Assembly: GCA_008704415.1 (NCBI GenBank)
Contig: VXIS01000094.1
Span: 1-64,000 of the forward strand
DNA from: Sphaerosporella brunnea
Lineage: Eukaryota > Ascomycota > Pezizomycetes > Pezizales > Pyronemataceae
Length of the DNA: 64,000 nt
Reading direction: 5' to 3'
Shown here: piece by piece, positions 10,269 through 21,524 of the stretch
Position numbering within the stretch: position 1 is the stretch's first letter
Layout of the letters: each line of letters starts with the position of its first letter
The notes under the pieces: model-generated
What the model was told of the DNA's origin: nothing
What the model saw: the letters and a program-made list of their open reading frames with translations, nothing else
Database searches by the model: none
Translations under genes and position numbers: made by a program

Positions 10269-12161
10269 TTAAGAATGATCCTTTCCCATATCTTTTCCCA
10301 TATCCTTTCCCATCTCCTTTTTAATATCCTTTCTCACATCCTCCGGAAAGGTAAATACCCATGCATATCGATTGTCCCCTCTCCATTTTGTTGTAAAATG
10401 CTCTACACATTCTCCTCTGATACCAATAACTGCACCTGGCTGAAAGACAAGCTTTCGCTTGATCAGAGGAATGCAGAATAATCCACCTGTATAGTCCCCA
10501 AAGGGAGTGATCCATGCCCATCCTTTGATCCAATCCATATGGTCCATATGAGGCTCAGTCAAGACATTGATCAGGAGAGCTCGATAAGCAAACAACTCTT
10601 CATCAAAGGTTTCTGCTACTCGTCGATCCCCTATGTTTTTCAATGCCGCATAAGTTCTTCTGTATTCATCTCGCAGTGCTTTGTCCACATCTGCAAAACA
10701 GGCGTCAATGGTCTGGGTAATGTTTCCACACCAGACTTGTAGGTTCCGGATTAATGTTCCATTGTATGTACCGTTTGCATTCAGGTCTTTGGACAATCCT
10801 GCTTGGGTCCTTTTATGGCCTTGCTCTCCTTTTATTCCAAAGTAGTAAATTCCGGACCTAGCATCTGGACCTGCCGCCCAACTATAACGTTGGTTTTCCT
10901 CTTCTTGACGCCACTCCTGACATCCACCATGACGTCTAGTATCCATACTTTTGTGAGGTTTGACAAATCGTGCCACTTTATCGATGTTCTCTGTGGTTAC
11001 CTTCACAATGTAATGTCCGAGGTCTTTTTCCCAGGCCCTTTCAAAGGCATCATGATAGAGGGCGATAATAGGTGTAAGGTTCTTGTCCATTGCTATGTAG
11101 CTTTTGCCTCGTTCAATTTCTTCATATGTTTCGGCATTTTCCAGTGCAGTGGCCATTGGCGTTCCTTTTGCTGTGCTTTTCTCATTATTGAGATCGATGT
11201 TGAAGAATACTTCCACAATTTTATCCCTTCCGGTGAATCTCCAGGTCTCTGCACCTGCTTTTTGTGCAGCTTCTCTCTCGGCAGCTTTGGATTTACTTAT
11301 GCCAAAAAATCCATTGAAGACTTTGGCCCGATCACCATTTGGTTTCAACTTAAATACCTCGGTATTTAATTCTGCCTTTGAATCCTCTCTGGCAGCTGAC
11401 CAGCGGTTGGGTGGCCATGGATAGGGATATGGTGGCATCCGTTGAGTTCTTCCACCATGGGTTGCCTGATCATCGTTATTGTTGCTTAACTCTTCAGGCT
11501 TCAACGTCCACATCCAATCAGGAACAATGTGCCGGTACGGTGTCCTTGCATGCTCAACTATGTCCGGACGGAGCTTTTTGTTGCCCTTTCCTTTTAAGAT
11601 ACGCTCTTGCCTGTCGGGATGTATCCCTTCCATGTTGTTGGCATTGTTTGGACAATCCACGGGTATAGTGTCATTGCTGATATGGAGTGGTATGGTATCG
11701 GCTGATGTATACTCTCTGGAATCCTGATCATCAACAATCCGATTGTTGCTTTCCTCGGGGTTGTTCTGTTCTTCCCTGGACTGTTTTCTCTTTTGCTTTT
11801 TCTTCAATTTTTTGCCTGGGGGTGCTGGCTGTGTCCGCTTTGATTTTTTCAACTTCTCGGTATCGTCTTTCATATTTCGGATTTCCATTTGTGTTAAATC
11901 TCTCCATTCTCCAGCATTGTCCCACTCTGAAGTCTTTACCCACACTCTTCGTCTATAATCTGGTCGAATATACCCAGGTTGTTCCTGTCTTGCATCCGGT
12001 CCAAACACTGCTTTTCTTGTATCCATCGTCTCGGATGGATTTCCTGCCTTCTCCGCTTCAAATTGCCACGGTGTTGCAGACTCCGGCCTGCTGGTATGTA
12101 CAGCTTCTGGCTGTTCAGACTGGATTTGGTGTTCGGCCATAGTATGGTATCGACGGTGCAA
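10269..12161 (-). CDS. TET/JBP-like Fe(II)/2-oxoglutarate dioxygenase (5-methylcytosine oxidase type)
   Basis: One uninterrupted 630-codon frame. Residues 1-270 are low-complexity with a strongly basic, nuclear-signal-like patch at 116-128 (GKKLKKKQKRKQS). Residues about 290-610 form the catalytic part: EPHMDHMDWIKGW gives the HxD metal pair (H538, D540) with a further D543, then GDYTGGLFCIPLI, FQPGAVIGIRGECVEH (distal metal ligand H588) and DNRYAWVFTF (R598 for 2-oxoglutarate). The spacing HxD, 48 residues to H, ten to R is that of the TET/JBP core as I recall it from Naegleria Tet1, and D543 falls where a base-contacting Asp sits there. Family members oxidise 5-methylcytosine or thymine in DNA. 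Fungal relatives have been reported inside transposons. Here the gene lies tail-to-tail with the transposase inside the same terminal repeats. A related start at 12140 (second Met) is possible. Substrate is inferred from family only. Confidence 0.85.
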   Translation of the reverse strand: MHRRYHTMAEHQIQSEQPEAVHTSRPESATPWQFEAEKAGNPSETMDTRKAVFGPDARQEQPGYIRPDYRRRVWVKTSEWDNAGEWRDLTQMEIRNMKDDTEKLKKSKRTQPAPPGKKLKKKQKRKQSREEQNNPEESNNRIVDDQDSREYTSADTIPLHISNDTIPVDCPNNANNMEGIHPDRQERILKGKGNKKLRPDIVEHARTPYRHIVPDWMWTLKPEELSNNNDDQATHGGRTQRMPPYPYPWPPNRWSAAREDSKAELNTEVFKLKPNGDRAKVFNGFFGISKSKAAEREAAQKAGAETWRFTGRDKIVEVFFNIDLNNEKSTAKGTPMATALENAETYEEIERGKSYIAMDKNLTPIIALYHDAFERAWEKDLGHYIVKVTTENIDKVARFVKPHKSMDTRRHGGCQEWRQEEENQRYSWAAGPDARSGIYYFGIKGEQGHKRTQAGLSKDLNANGTYNGTLIRNLQVWCGNITQTIDACFADVDKALRDEYRRTYAALKNIGDRRVAETFDEELFAYRALLINVLTEPHMDHMDWIKGWAWITPFGDYTGGLFCIPLIKRKLVFQPGAVIGIRGECVEHFTTKWRGDNRYAWVFTFPEDVRKDIKKEMGKDMGKDMGKDHS

Positions 12162-12842
12162 CTTTTGGAAATGATTTTCACCGGTCTCCTGTATTCTTAT
12201 CAGTATCTTTCAGTTGACAACATTTGATATTGTGTTTCTGCTTACTTTGCTTCTCAACAGTTGCAGGGTATTTTCTTATCCGTCTAGCTCCTTCACAATT
12301 TCAACTTCTTTCACTGTGGATTTTGAATAGCCTTCCGAGTCCTGGGTAGCCTTCAGTGTCCAAGTAGCCTTCGGGATCCTTGGTAGCCTTGTGGGTCCTG
12401 GATGGCCTTCCGGGTTCTCGATAGCCTTTGGAATCCTGGGATAATGTTCTAAATCCTCATTAGCTCCTTACTAAAATTTGGCAGCATTTCCCCCTATATT
12501 TTGCTTCGCCAACATTGATCGGAGGCCTCATAATGGCACTCTTCTCTGTTGGGAGCTGGGATTATTCTTACCTTACTCCTCCGCACCAAATGTGGTGTGT
12601 TTCCTCTGGCTTATGAGCAGCCGGTCTCCTTAGCCTCCTCTTCCTGGTACCCGAAAACTCTCTGGCACAATGCCAGTTGAAGGTCTGACCTGTGGGCAAG
12701 CCCACGTTGGGGAGACTACGGCAATAACAGCTCGCAAGCGAACTCGTTATACCTCCTCAGGTTTTCAAGCACCAGTGATGTCTTTAGCGCGGATAGGGTG
12801 ATTGTGGTGATGGTGTTGATGGGGGTTGTTGAGGTGGGTTCG
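12162..12842. promoter_or_regulatory. Dioxygenase upstream region and right subterminal repeats
   Basis: The minus-strand dioxygenase is presumably driven from here. At about 12325-12441 a degenerate 20 bp unit of the type TAGCCTTCGGGATCCTTGG recurs six times. Further right are short hairpins, CTGGCACAATGCCAG near 12662 and GTGGGCAAGCCCAC near 12692. These lie inside the transposon and mirror the left-end repeats in position but not in sequence. Confidence 0.6.
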
Positions 12843-13200
12843 ATGCTGGACACGACCTGGGTACGGAGCAGAGCAGACTGGGCGTGCTGGGAGCGCGTTG
12901 GTAGCGGGTTGGTAGCTGGCAGCAGGTTAATGGCTGGCAGCAGACTGGATGCTGGACACGAACTGGGTACGGAGCAGAGCAGACTGGGCGTGCTGGGAGC
13001 GCGTTGGTAGCGGGTTGGTAGCTGGCAGCGGGTTAATGGCTGGCAGCAGACTGGATGCTGGACACGAACTGGGTACGGAGCAGAGCAGACTGGGCGTGCT
13101 GGGAGCGCGTTGGTAGCAGGCTGGTAGCTGGCAGCGGGTTAATGGCTGGCAGCAGACTGGATGCTGGACACGAACTGGGTACGGAGCAGAGCAGACTGCT
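12843..13200 (+). repeat. 106 bp tandem array at the right end of the transposon
   Basis: Units begin with ATGCTGGACACG at 12843, 12949, 13055 and 13161, a constant 106 bp period. The last unit is cut short. Each unit has about six CpG sites and internal GGTAGC/GGCAGC repeats. Long ORFs across it arise from the repetition, and because 106 is not a multiple of three they change frame each unit, so none is called. Confidence 0.9.
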
Positions 13201-13281
13201 CGTGCTGGGAGCGGCAGCAGACTGGAAGCGCGTGCTGCGAGCGAGTTCAGTGCTGGGGCTTGCAACCCGTCCCACTACGTA

Positions 13282-13926
13282 TTGTCTGCATCTCACCCGT
13301 CTGTCGCGGTTTTGCACACTACTCGGACTTTTTCTATCCGTGGTTGTACGGATATTATTCCGTGCGACACGGATCGCTTGTATGCTCGGGCCTCCAGCAC
13401 CACCCTGACCCTCGAGTCCCTGCCTTTCGACATACACGTCGAGCTGCTCGCCACGCTACTCTCGACGCAAGGCATCGCCATCGGGCACTCCTACGAGTGG
13501 CATCTACTGCCATTGCTGGTCGCAAGCCCCAAGATCTGTCTGGTCTGGGACGCCAGCCGGACCGCGATCCTGCATCGCGTAGCAGCCGAGCAGCTGGCGC
13601 GCCTCAAGTACGATGCTCTCACCACGCGAAGCAGCTACGTACGCGCGTTCTTCAGATTCAAGGCGTGGCAATCCCTCGTGCAGCTACGCCCTGAGCACGT
13701 CCGGGATCGTTGCCAACCGCTGCGTGCTGCCGCGTTGCGGGAATATGACGATGCCTGGCGCGATTACAGTGACGTTCTTGTCGCGGTGTTGAATATTAGA
13801 TACTGGCTGGTGCCGCCGTATAATCCGCCCAAGCTCGAGTGGAGTAGGAAGCTTCCGATGTTTCGGCCGCACCTCGGACCAGGGAGCATCAGCAGGGTGA
13901 CTAGTCCTGTATACCGATATTTCTGA
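13282..13926 (+). pseudogene. F-box-like host gene body, now fused to transposon end sequence
   Basis: Host sequence starts at 13391. Its frame reads SSTTLTLESLPFDIHVELL, then LVASPKICLVWDASRTAIL, which resembles an F-box (LPxDI...ELL, later a conserved VCxxW-like site). F-box proteins link substrates to SCF ubiquitin ligases. About 130 more residues follow with no repeat domain recognised, ending at TGA 13924-13926. The native start is at 2894, beyond the transposon. In the present arrangement the frame stays open back into the element to an ATG at 13282, so the terminal repeat contributes 37 foreign N-terminal residues. Whether that chimera is made depends on transcription from the transposon end. 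The C-terminus could be extended by an unrecognised intron near 13900. Confidence 0.65.
13356..13390 (-). repeat. Right terminal inverted repeat of the 10.5 kb transposon
   Basis: The reverse complement begins CCCGAGCATACAAGCGATCC and matches 2914-2948. It is followed by the target duplication CCT at 13391-13393. Confidence 0.9.
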
Positions 13927-14111
13927 CAGAGTTCCGGGCGTGGCGCGTGGTCCGAGTACTGCCGGCTGAGTAGCTGTTGCAAGACCACCCGCATGTGGCA
14001 CCCCGCCGCTTAACAGTTTCATGTTTCTACATACAGGTGTCCAGGCATGTACGGTCCCTAGAATGACCAACACGTGGTTTGTGTTGACTGGGTAGTAAGC
14101 CCCAGTTTTTG
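13927..14111. other. Probable 3' untranslated region of the F-box-like gene
   Basis: No ORF of substance between the stop codon and the start of a dispersed repeat at 14112. Confidence 0.35.
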
Positions 14112-14296
14112 TTTTGTTTTAAATCATACAGCGTACACGAGGACGTTAGCCCAAGTGCCTCCTATTTTGCGAGTCGGAGTGGGGCCAAAGGCCTATGACG
14201 GACATAAGAAACCTGGTATCCTGTCCCCACGGTTTTACCCGTCTGTTGGGGCTCCCCATACAAAAGAAATACATAAAAGCAAATCGCACCATTAAA
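14112..14296 (+). repeat. Dispersed repeat family D, copy 1
   Basis: About 185 bp from TTAAATCATACAGCGTACAC to CACCATTAAACAC. It matches 41953-42133 in inverted orientation at roughly 90% or better by eye, with both copies ending at the same CACCATTAAACAC boundary. No coding capacity. Likely a short non-autonomous element. Confidence 0.8.
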
Positions 14297-17200
14297 CACA
14301 ATGGGGACTTAACCCGTACGTCTTCCAATTTCAGTCTCGTTAAGAAATTTTAGCACGACCGTCGTCATCCTGTCATCGCAAAAAATGTCCCTCACTCTCT
14401 TCTGTCTGCGTCGTCCCCATGTAGTAAGCCCCAGTGCACAGGAGGTTGTTAACACGGTTGGAGGCTTGTTGTTGGCGGCCTGCGCGCCTCTCTCAGTTCG
14501 CCCCTTCGACATACCCCTGAGCGTAAGGCGAATTCTCCAAAAAGACGCTGATTATTGAATCCGTTCCCTCGCGGCAAAGGTTTCTGATCCGGCTGGAGCC
14601 TTTCGGTAACCTCGCGTCATCGTACAGTTCCTACTATGTGAACTATTTTTGTAGCCAGTATCAAGCCCTTTCATCAACTGTTTGTTGTTGTTGTTGTACG
14701 CTGGCTCGCTTAAAACGAATCTTTAATTCCTGTAGGGAATTTTCCGTATCATCTACTCTGTATATCGCCAACGATTGGGTGTACGCATTCGTGTAGTCAA
14801 ACTTGAAGGCAAGTGGGTGTCGGTGTGGTCATCAGTGTGACCTTCGACCTGGGAAGTCTTCCCGTGACATCGTGGGTGACGGAAGCTGCCTTGACAGCAC
14901 AATTTCCAGCCACAAAGCCAGCCTACCTGTTGAAGGTGGTGGTTGGAGGTTTCAACACCAAGCACATTGCCGGGCTGCAGGGGAAAGGTGAGGAGGAGGT
15001 TGGTGGAAGGGCTCATCTCGATGGATGTCCCGACGTGGAGGTGGGGGGTTTGCTATAGGTGGAATTTACTCAGGACTGGGGTGAGGATTTTTTAGCCAAC
15101 CAGGAGCTAAAGGTACACTTACTTTGCTTTCGCTGGTAACACTATTGAAGGCAACGCTGATAGTCATTCTAGGTTGACCTCGTGGGTCTTTAGAGCGAGG
15201 GATCTTGCAAGTTTGGGCGAACCGTGGGGAAAAGAAAAAACAAACGGTGGTCTGAACGTGGGCTGGAGCTGTCGAGCTGGCGGGATTACTGATTACAATC
15301 TGAGGGGGTCGCGGGGAAAAAAAGGGGGTATCTGCGGGGAATTTGGGGAGGGATCGTCGCGAATTCGGGAGACAGCGCGTGTGGGAGGGGGGGCTTTTAC
15401 CTCTTGAGCCAAAGTTCATTTTTATCCCCTAACTTTTACTCTATACATAAACTGGCCAAGTGATGGATCATGACCAAACTCGGGCCTTTCGATATAGCTA
15501 GATTAAATTGTCTCGGTATGCGGCCTTCTCCATTTGAGAGCGAAGTGCCGGCCATCACGCACCAGCGGCAACCCACCTGGAACTTGCTTGTGGGTGTCGA
15601 ATATCACCCTTCAGGAATACCAGTGCAGGGTGGCTCACAGGATGAGATTCTTGGATCTGAAAGCTCAGAGTCTCAGGCTGTCTGCGACCGTCGTCCCCTC
15701 AGGAATTGCTTTGAGCCTGGTTTCGTGAGAAGAAGGATTAAATCGGCACCCAATGGAGAGCGGTTTTCAGCATGAGATGCAATGCAGTTCGCTCTGGCAA
15801 AGTGTTCAGGTATGCTGCGGGCTGACAACGCGACGTGTTTCATAATGATGCTCCGTGCCAATGTCGTGCGCAGGCGGACTGCGGGGGCGACGGGGCGAGT
15901 GACGGAGGGTGGCGGGGCGAGTGACGGAGGGTGACGAACGACGGAGCGCCAGGGCTAGTCTAGTGAGCAGAATTCCGCTCCTTCTCTGTCCATCCCCATC
16001 CATCGCGCCACGGTTCAGTTGCTCGCCCACCCACCCAGGCCATTAGGGCCATCTCTGATGCTCAGCAGCTGCGCTGGGAGGACCGGCCCGGGGGGCAGCA
16101 GCTGGGATGGTAGCTTTTAAAGGACCAGATCGAAGCGACTGCGGATGGAGGTGATAGTGTTTGTTCTGTGTTTCCTGTTCCTTGGTTTTGGTATTATGGC
16201 AATCCACGGGTTTTTGTGATGCGCATCGATATTGGTGACTTGCATGTTCAGCCGGGGGGGATAGAGCACATTTGACGGAGAACGTCGCTTTACCGAGTTC
16301 ATATCATCCCGGTCAGAAAGATGCTATCCTGTTCCTTCCTCACTCCTCCTTCTCTGCGCTTTCTTCACCTGTTTACCCCCCATCACCGTCACCACCGCAC
16401 CACCTCCTCCTCTCGGGCAGTCGACATGCCGAAAAAGAAAGCAAAAGCACCTCGAACTCAGGCTGTCGAAAGCACAAGAGCTGCCAAAGACGACCGATAC
16501 CAGTTCCGCTTCCGAGACGCTTCGTACTGACCTCGCCCATTCCCAAGTGTTGGAAAGTGCGTCCTGACATAATGTGGGTGCGGACTGATGCCCAGTCAAC
16601 AGACACGCCCCTGCAGCTAGTGGGTATTTGGAACGACTCCTGGATTGCAATCCACTTTGCGGTCAATTCACCCATACATTCTGCAATGATGTGCGCGGCA
16701 GCCCGATACCGGACCTACTCGCTAATAAGGGCATGCCAGAACAAAAGGCGGGAGATGCGGCTCAGTCACTGCGCCACGGCTTCCGGCGCGCAACTCTTCC
16801 GCCTTGTGGTTTATTACCGAGTAGATCCGGCACCGCCTCCTGAGAAGTGTGGATGTCTTCAATCTTTAACCACGGATTACATGCTTTATGTATGATCGTA
16901 CCTATTCTCTTTCGTGCTCAAAAGAATTATGATTGTCGGCATCATCGGCGTCTCATAGTTTACTAGGTAGGATAAAGAGATCAGTCAAGTTAGCTCGGCG
17001 TAACAGATGATACACTGGTTTAAATGCATCACCGGATGCCTTGGCTTGCCAATAGGTCCCGCGTGGGTGTGGGTTTGAGTCCCGTGGAATTTTTTAAATT
17101 TTTTTTTGCTTGCCCAACTTTAGACGTTCAATGCACCTCCTAGCGCGTGGGCAATGGTCCACAATTCAGAGACCAAACAATCGTGCTTTCAACCCTCTAA

Positions 17201-20200
17201 GCATCCCATTTATGATCACACCTCTCCGGAGGACATATCGTGCGCGAACACGATATGCAACATGACAGGTGGCTGTTCTCGACGTGTATGATGCTAGCGA
17301 ACTGGCAGTTGCAACAGGCCCAGTATGAAGCTATCGCTCCGGCTGCTCCTCGGCTAGTGCCGTAGTAAAGTGTGCACATGTCGCGTTTGGTCGAATGATG
17401 CGGTATTGGTCGTGTTATTCGTTGAAGCGGCGTCGGATGTGTTATTGCGATATGTGAATGTATTGTGGGTATGTCCATGACTGGAGGCGAGACGCCGGCG
17501 GTTTTTATACCCGGTAGTGGCTTTACTATGACAATGTTGCCATTCAAGTGTGTATGCGATTTATCTGCAGGTAATGGCGCGTTGAAGAGGTAGAATCCTC
17601 ACCTTTCCGACTATTGGTTCGTGGGTCAGGACGGAACCGCAATTGCGCGCCACGTGCAATGACCGAGTACTGCAAGAAGCACCCTGGCTGAAAACTCCGG
17701 GGCTCAAGTGGTCAGGGACTTTACATGCTAGAAGACGACAGAGCCAAAATAGCGGCTTGTGATTATGGTCGGGTAGAATGTTCGCGGCCATAGTGTGTTT
17801 AATGTCATCGTCGCCGCATCGCCTGCTGCGGCATTGCACTCTTGAGAACATGAACACAGACAACGATTGTCGACCGGGCAGCGCTGCGGGTCGGCTTTTG
17901 CAACCTCGACAAGCAGAGGGTTCAAACACGTGCCCGGGGAGGTTGGTTTGGTGCTATTGCGTGTGCGTGATGCAAGGTAGCATCAAACAGATTGCCAGCC
18001 TACGTATTGCTGTCGACGTTGTTGCTTTTGCTGGAGATCTGGTAATGTGCCATACGATATGAAGAGGTGACGCGGGCAGCCACGGTGGCTCATGAACTGC
18101 GGAAACCGCGTGCAGAAACCATTTTGGAGAACACATTAAGCAGTGGATGGGGCCGGCCAACGGTCAATCCTATGCGCCAGTGCCAGTCTGCGTTACCCAG
18201 TGGTTGATGTGACAAGCAGTCGTCACTGGTTGCTGCAGGTATCTCAACCATCACGGCTGCAAGAACGGGCAGTTTGGGCTCGGCTGTCTATCAGGGGCGC
18301 TATGTATAGACATAGTTGACAGCGGTTGTTGAGTTTCTCCTCGGCGCCATTTTCGTTCACCCTCGTCATCACAGGCATCAATCTGCAGAGTCCCCTAAAA
18401 AAAAGACCCCAGTGGTCCCCTCTTCACTGACGTTGCGGAGTTTGTATGCGTTTGATCAAGACGTTGCGCAACGGAAAAGTCTCTTTCGGATCACAGGGAA
18501 GTCGATCTATCAACAACGGCGGCAGTGCCAGGTCGCGCCTTACGTCGCCGGACAATCTGATTGTGCGACCAAACAGGAGGCGATTAAGTTCCTTTCAACA
18601 GCCAAGATATTTAATCTCCTTACAGGGCAGCCGCAATGAGGCTGTCGCCGTTGTTTACGGGATATCACAGGTCCCAGTGACACCCTCGCTTACCTTTTCC
18701 GCGCGATGGTGACCGATAGTGTGGCTGTGCGTGGTGACGGACACAAATGTGGACAGCCGTCGGAAGCAGGAGTGGAACCCGTAACTATCAATCGGAAGAG
18801 CTTTCTCGAGCAGCCAGATCTTCCAGCGTTGAACGTGGCCAACCTGCGGGGGTACCTTCTGCTAACCTAAGTACGCATATATACCACCATAACGTCATTC
18901 GGTCCTCCATCACAGCATATCACTCCTCCAAGCACTCGCTCTCACTCGTTCTTATCCACGCCTTAACCATGCCTAGAAAGCCAGTTTCCAACAACCGCTG
19001 CAATGATGGGCAGCTTGTCGTTGTGCCTACAGTCGTGTGGCGCGACGTACATCACCAATGCGGACGCCATCCCAGCGCTTCCAATACCGGTTTACAGATT
19101 ACAATCAAGTCACGTTGTGTTGAGTTATGACACAACCAAAAAGCCCTGCGTCCTGGACAGATGAGATGACCACTACCTTTGTGTGAAAAATGCTCGATTT
19201 AAAAAGAGAGGGAAAGCGATCGGGCAATAGGTGAAAAGCAGAAATGTGGCAGGAGGCAAGAAAGGCAGTGAATAAGAGATTTGAATCGGATCTGAGTGTC
19301 GAGCAGGTCACAAATAAAATGACTGCTGGTTGGTGGCTGTTCGAGCGAACTCGAGTGAGACCGTATGCTTGGCAGCTCAAGCTGAATGAGACTTTTGGTG
19401 CGCTGACTGTGCTTTTCGGCATTGTATGGATACTGCGGTTGTCAACAAATATAACGTGTGGCAAACGTCCGGGTTGAATGCGGCGCATCACAGTACCCCC
19501 AACTGAACGCCCACGCTGTGCGGCGTACGCTGAATTTATGAATCATAAGTTATGATCCAGGCAAAACAGACGCAGAACCCAATGTGCGTTTTTTCTTCTA
19601 CTTCCTCTGTCAATATAATTGCGAGGCGTAGAATACACGCCGAGCTAATGGCAGGCAGCAAGCGTAGGCGACGAGGATTCTGAATATAAAACAATGGCTA
19701 GATTTGGTCAAGAATTGGTGGAGTTATGGCGCTTGACAGATGGGAGTCCTCACGGCTGTCGGCGTTGTGGTTGCCAAACATCCTTTTTTGCGAATCGCCG
19801 CGGAACACTGATTTTTGGCCAACCCTCGTCGTTTTTGGGTCGCCAAGCACGCATTTCAAAAGTTTGCCGATCATTGAGTGCATTACGCTTCCAACAAACA
19901 ATATCCACATATCCGCCATTTGGGGTACCGTCGTTTAGACCGGACGATACATACAACATACAGCTGTGCTATTCGGCATATTATCGTCCACTGGCCAGCC
20001 AATAGGGAGGTTTTGTAACGTCCGACATCGCCATTTTCGGCATTGCATGTGTCGGATACGGCGCGTTCAGATATCTATAATATAAGCGGATGCACTTCAG
20101 TTCATGTAACCACTCTTGACTGGTGGTGAGAAAGCAAAACCTTAATCGCCAACAACTTTGCGGGCATGATGTCGATGGCCATTGGGACCACCTGCACCGG

Positions 20201-21524
20201 ATCCGGGCCACCATATCTGGGCCCTAGTTATCCCGCCATAGCTCGGCAGTCCCCAACTCTCACCAAATAGCGAAGGAGAATGGATCATGTAGGGTGTATG
20301 TAAGCACAACGCACAACGCAGGCCGACGGATGGCTAGTTATTTTATTGTCGCGTTGAAGTGGTGCGACGTCGACTGTCCAAACTTCCACCCAGTTCTGCT
20401 TGTTTTTGTACTGCGTATTGTATTCACCTCATCAATGGCCATGTGTAACCAAAAGGATGGATCCCAGTTCAACGGTAATCCCTGTCTGAGATGTCATAAC
20501 CGCGTGGCTACAACCCTAAACTATCTACACGTGATGTTCCAACTTCCAAGCCGTCGCCCTGCAACAGCGCATGTCTGCGCTCTCCCCGCCATCCCCAGAC
20601 GTTCGGGTGGAGCTATACCTACTCTATCTATAAGGCGGATCGTAGCTTTCACGGGAAGCTATTTTGCTCAGCGCCGACGAGCTTAGTAGCAATCACGACA
20701 CACCCTGGAGCTGATACCCAACATAGGCCTCGTCTCGTGTGTAACACTAATGATGACGTGACGGTGGGCTGTTTAAATGTCCACAGATACAGTTGGGGAT
20801 GCCTTTAACCTGTCGGGACCTTCTTCCGGACTTCAAAATTACCAAAAAACGGAAATTAATTCTGCAATCAAGCTGCCAAGTTGCGAATTATGCGGGCCAA
20901 ATTATGCATATCAGCCGCAGGTGCGCTTGCCATTTATGGTAATTGTGCCTGCTAGCGCGGTTTTAATTGCCTATTACAGTAGGTTTTGCAGGGGCATCGC
21001 GTCTGACCCCCATATAAAATGCTTTTCTTTGAAACTTAACTGCTCCTCCAAAAATACGGAGAGTCATCCAAAGAGTTGAATAATGACGGGTTCTTTCGGA
21101 AAAACCTTTTTTGGTGGAGGAGATAGATGGTGAAAGTGATGCTCAAAACCCTCCGGTTTAAGGTGTCCCCAACTGTAATTTCAAAAACTGAGGTTCATTG
21201 GATCTAGGGAATAATCAAGCCGAATATGGTGGTACCCCATGTCAAAAAAAAGAACAAAAGCGATTTCGGTAGTCATAAGTCATTCATATCTCCGTTCCTC
21301 CATACCCCCTTCCCCCCACCTGTAGCCCTCTCTGCGTGACCCTCCTACCGCTCGGTTTCCCCAAGTCCATCCTCTACACCCGGGGGGGAGCGGGAATAAT
21401 CAACCACTGTTGCCCGTTGGTTGCACCGTCTTTGGCAGCCGCGGTGCTAACTACGTTCGGCTTCCATGCCATCACTAGGGTGGGACGGCTGATAGGGACA
21501 AGCGTGTAGGCCCTTTGATAAAGG
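14297..21524. other. Long gene-free stretch with scattered small repeats
   Basis: About 7.2 kb without a gene I can defend. Items seen: a 22 bp unit (CGGGGCGAGTGACGGAGGG) repeated twice at 15890-15933; a CT-rich leader followed by ATG at 16426 opening 34 codons (MPKKKAKAPRTQ); a box-B-like GGTTTGAGTCC near 17081 followed by a T-run, but no full tRNA; and a TATATA-containing upstream region at about 18875 before ATG 18969 (53 codons, MPRKPVSNNRCN). The two short ORFs resemble the first exons of genes but nothing downstream extends them convincingly. Confidence 0.4.

Larger units (their letters stand above)
2913..13390. mobile_element. 10.5 kb CMC/Plavaka-like DNA transposon carrying a TET/JBP gene
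   Basis: Borders are set by three independent signs. Terminal inverted repeats lie at 2914-2948 and 13356-13390 (35 bp, one mismatch). The trinucleotide CCT occurs at 2910-2912 and 13391-13393, and 3 bp duplications are usual for CACTA-type elements. Deleting the element with one CCT restores a host reading frame. One extra A at 2913 belongs to the left end or is a scar. Inside are three genes: an AT-hook protein (-), a CMC-type transposase (+) and a TET/JBP-like dioxygenase (-), all with open frames. Arrays of short repeats lie just inside both ends (67 bp units left; 106 bp units and degenerate 20 bp units right), as in CACTA elements whose accessory proteins bind subterminal repeats. The termini read CCCGAG rather than CACTA. 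No decay is visible, so the insertion looks young and possibly active. Confidence 0.85.

Noticed and set aside
10803..11369. 188-codon plus-strand ORF opposite the dioxygenase
   Set aside because: Mirror of a well-supported minus-strand gene, with no family signature of its own.
3541..12776. CACTA at 3541 and CAGTG at about 12772 considered as ends of the CMC transposon
   Set aside because: They do not extend into matching inverted repeats. The CCCGAGCATAC ends at 2914 and 13390 match over 35 bp, are flanked by CCT, and excision restores a host frame.
12927..13265. Long ORFs across the 106 bp array
   Set aside because: Produced by repetition. The period is not a multiple of three, so the peptide changes with each unit.
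17037..17100. Possible tRNA near a box-B-like GGTTTGAGTCC with a downstream T-run
   Set aside because: No box A at proper distance and no acceptor pairing.
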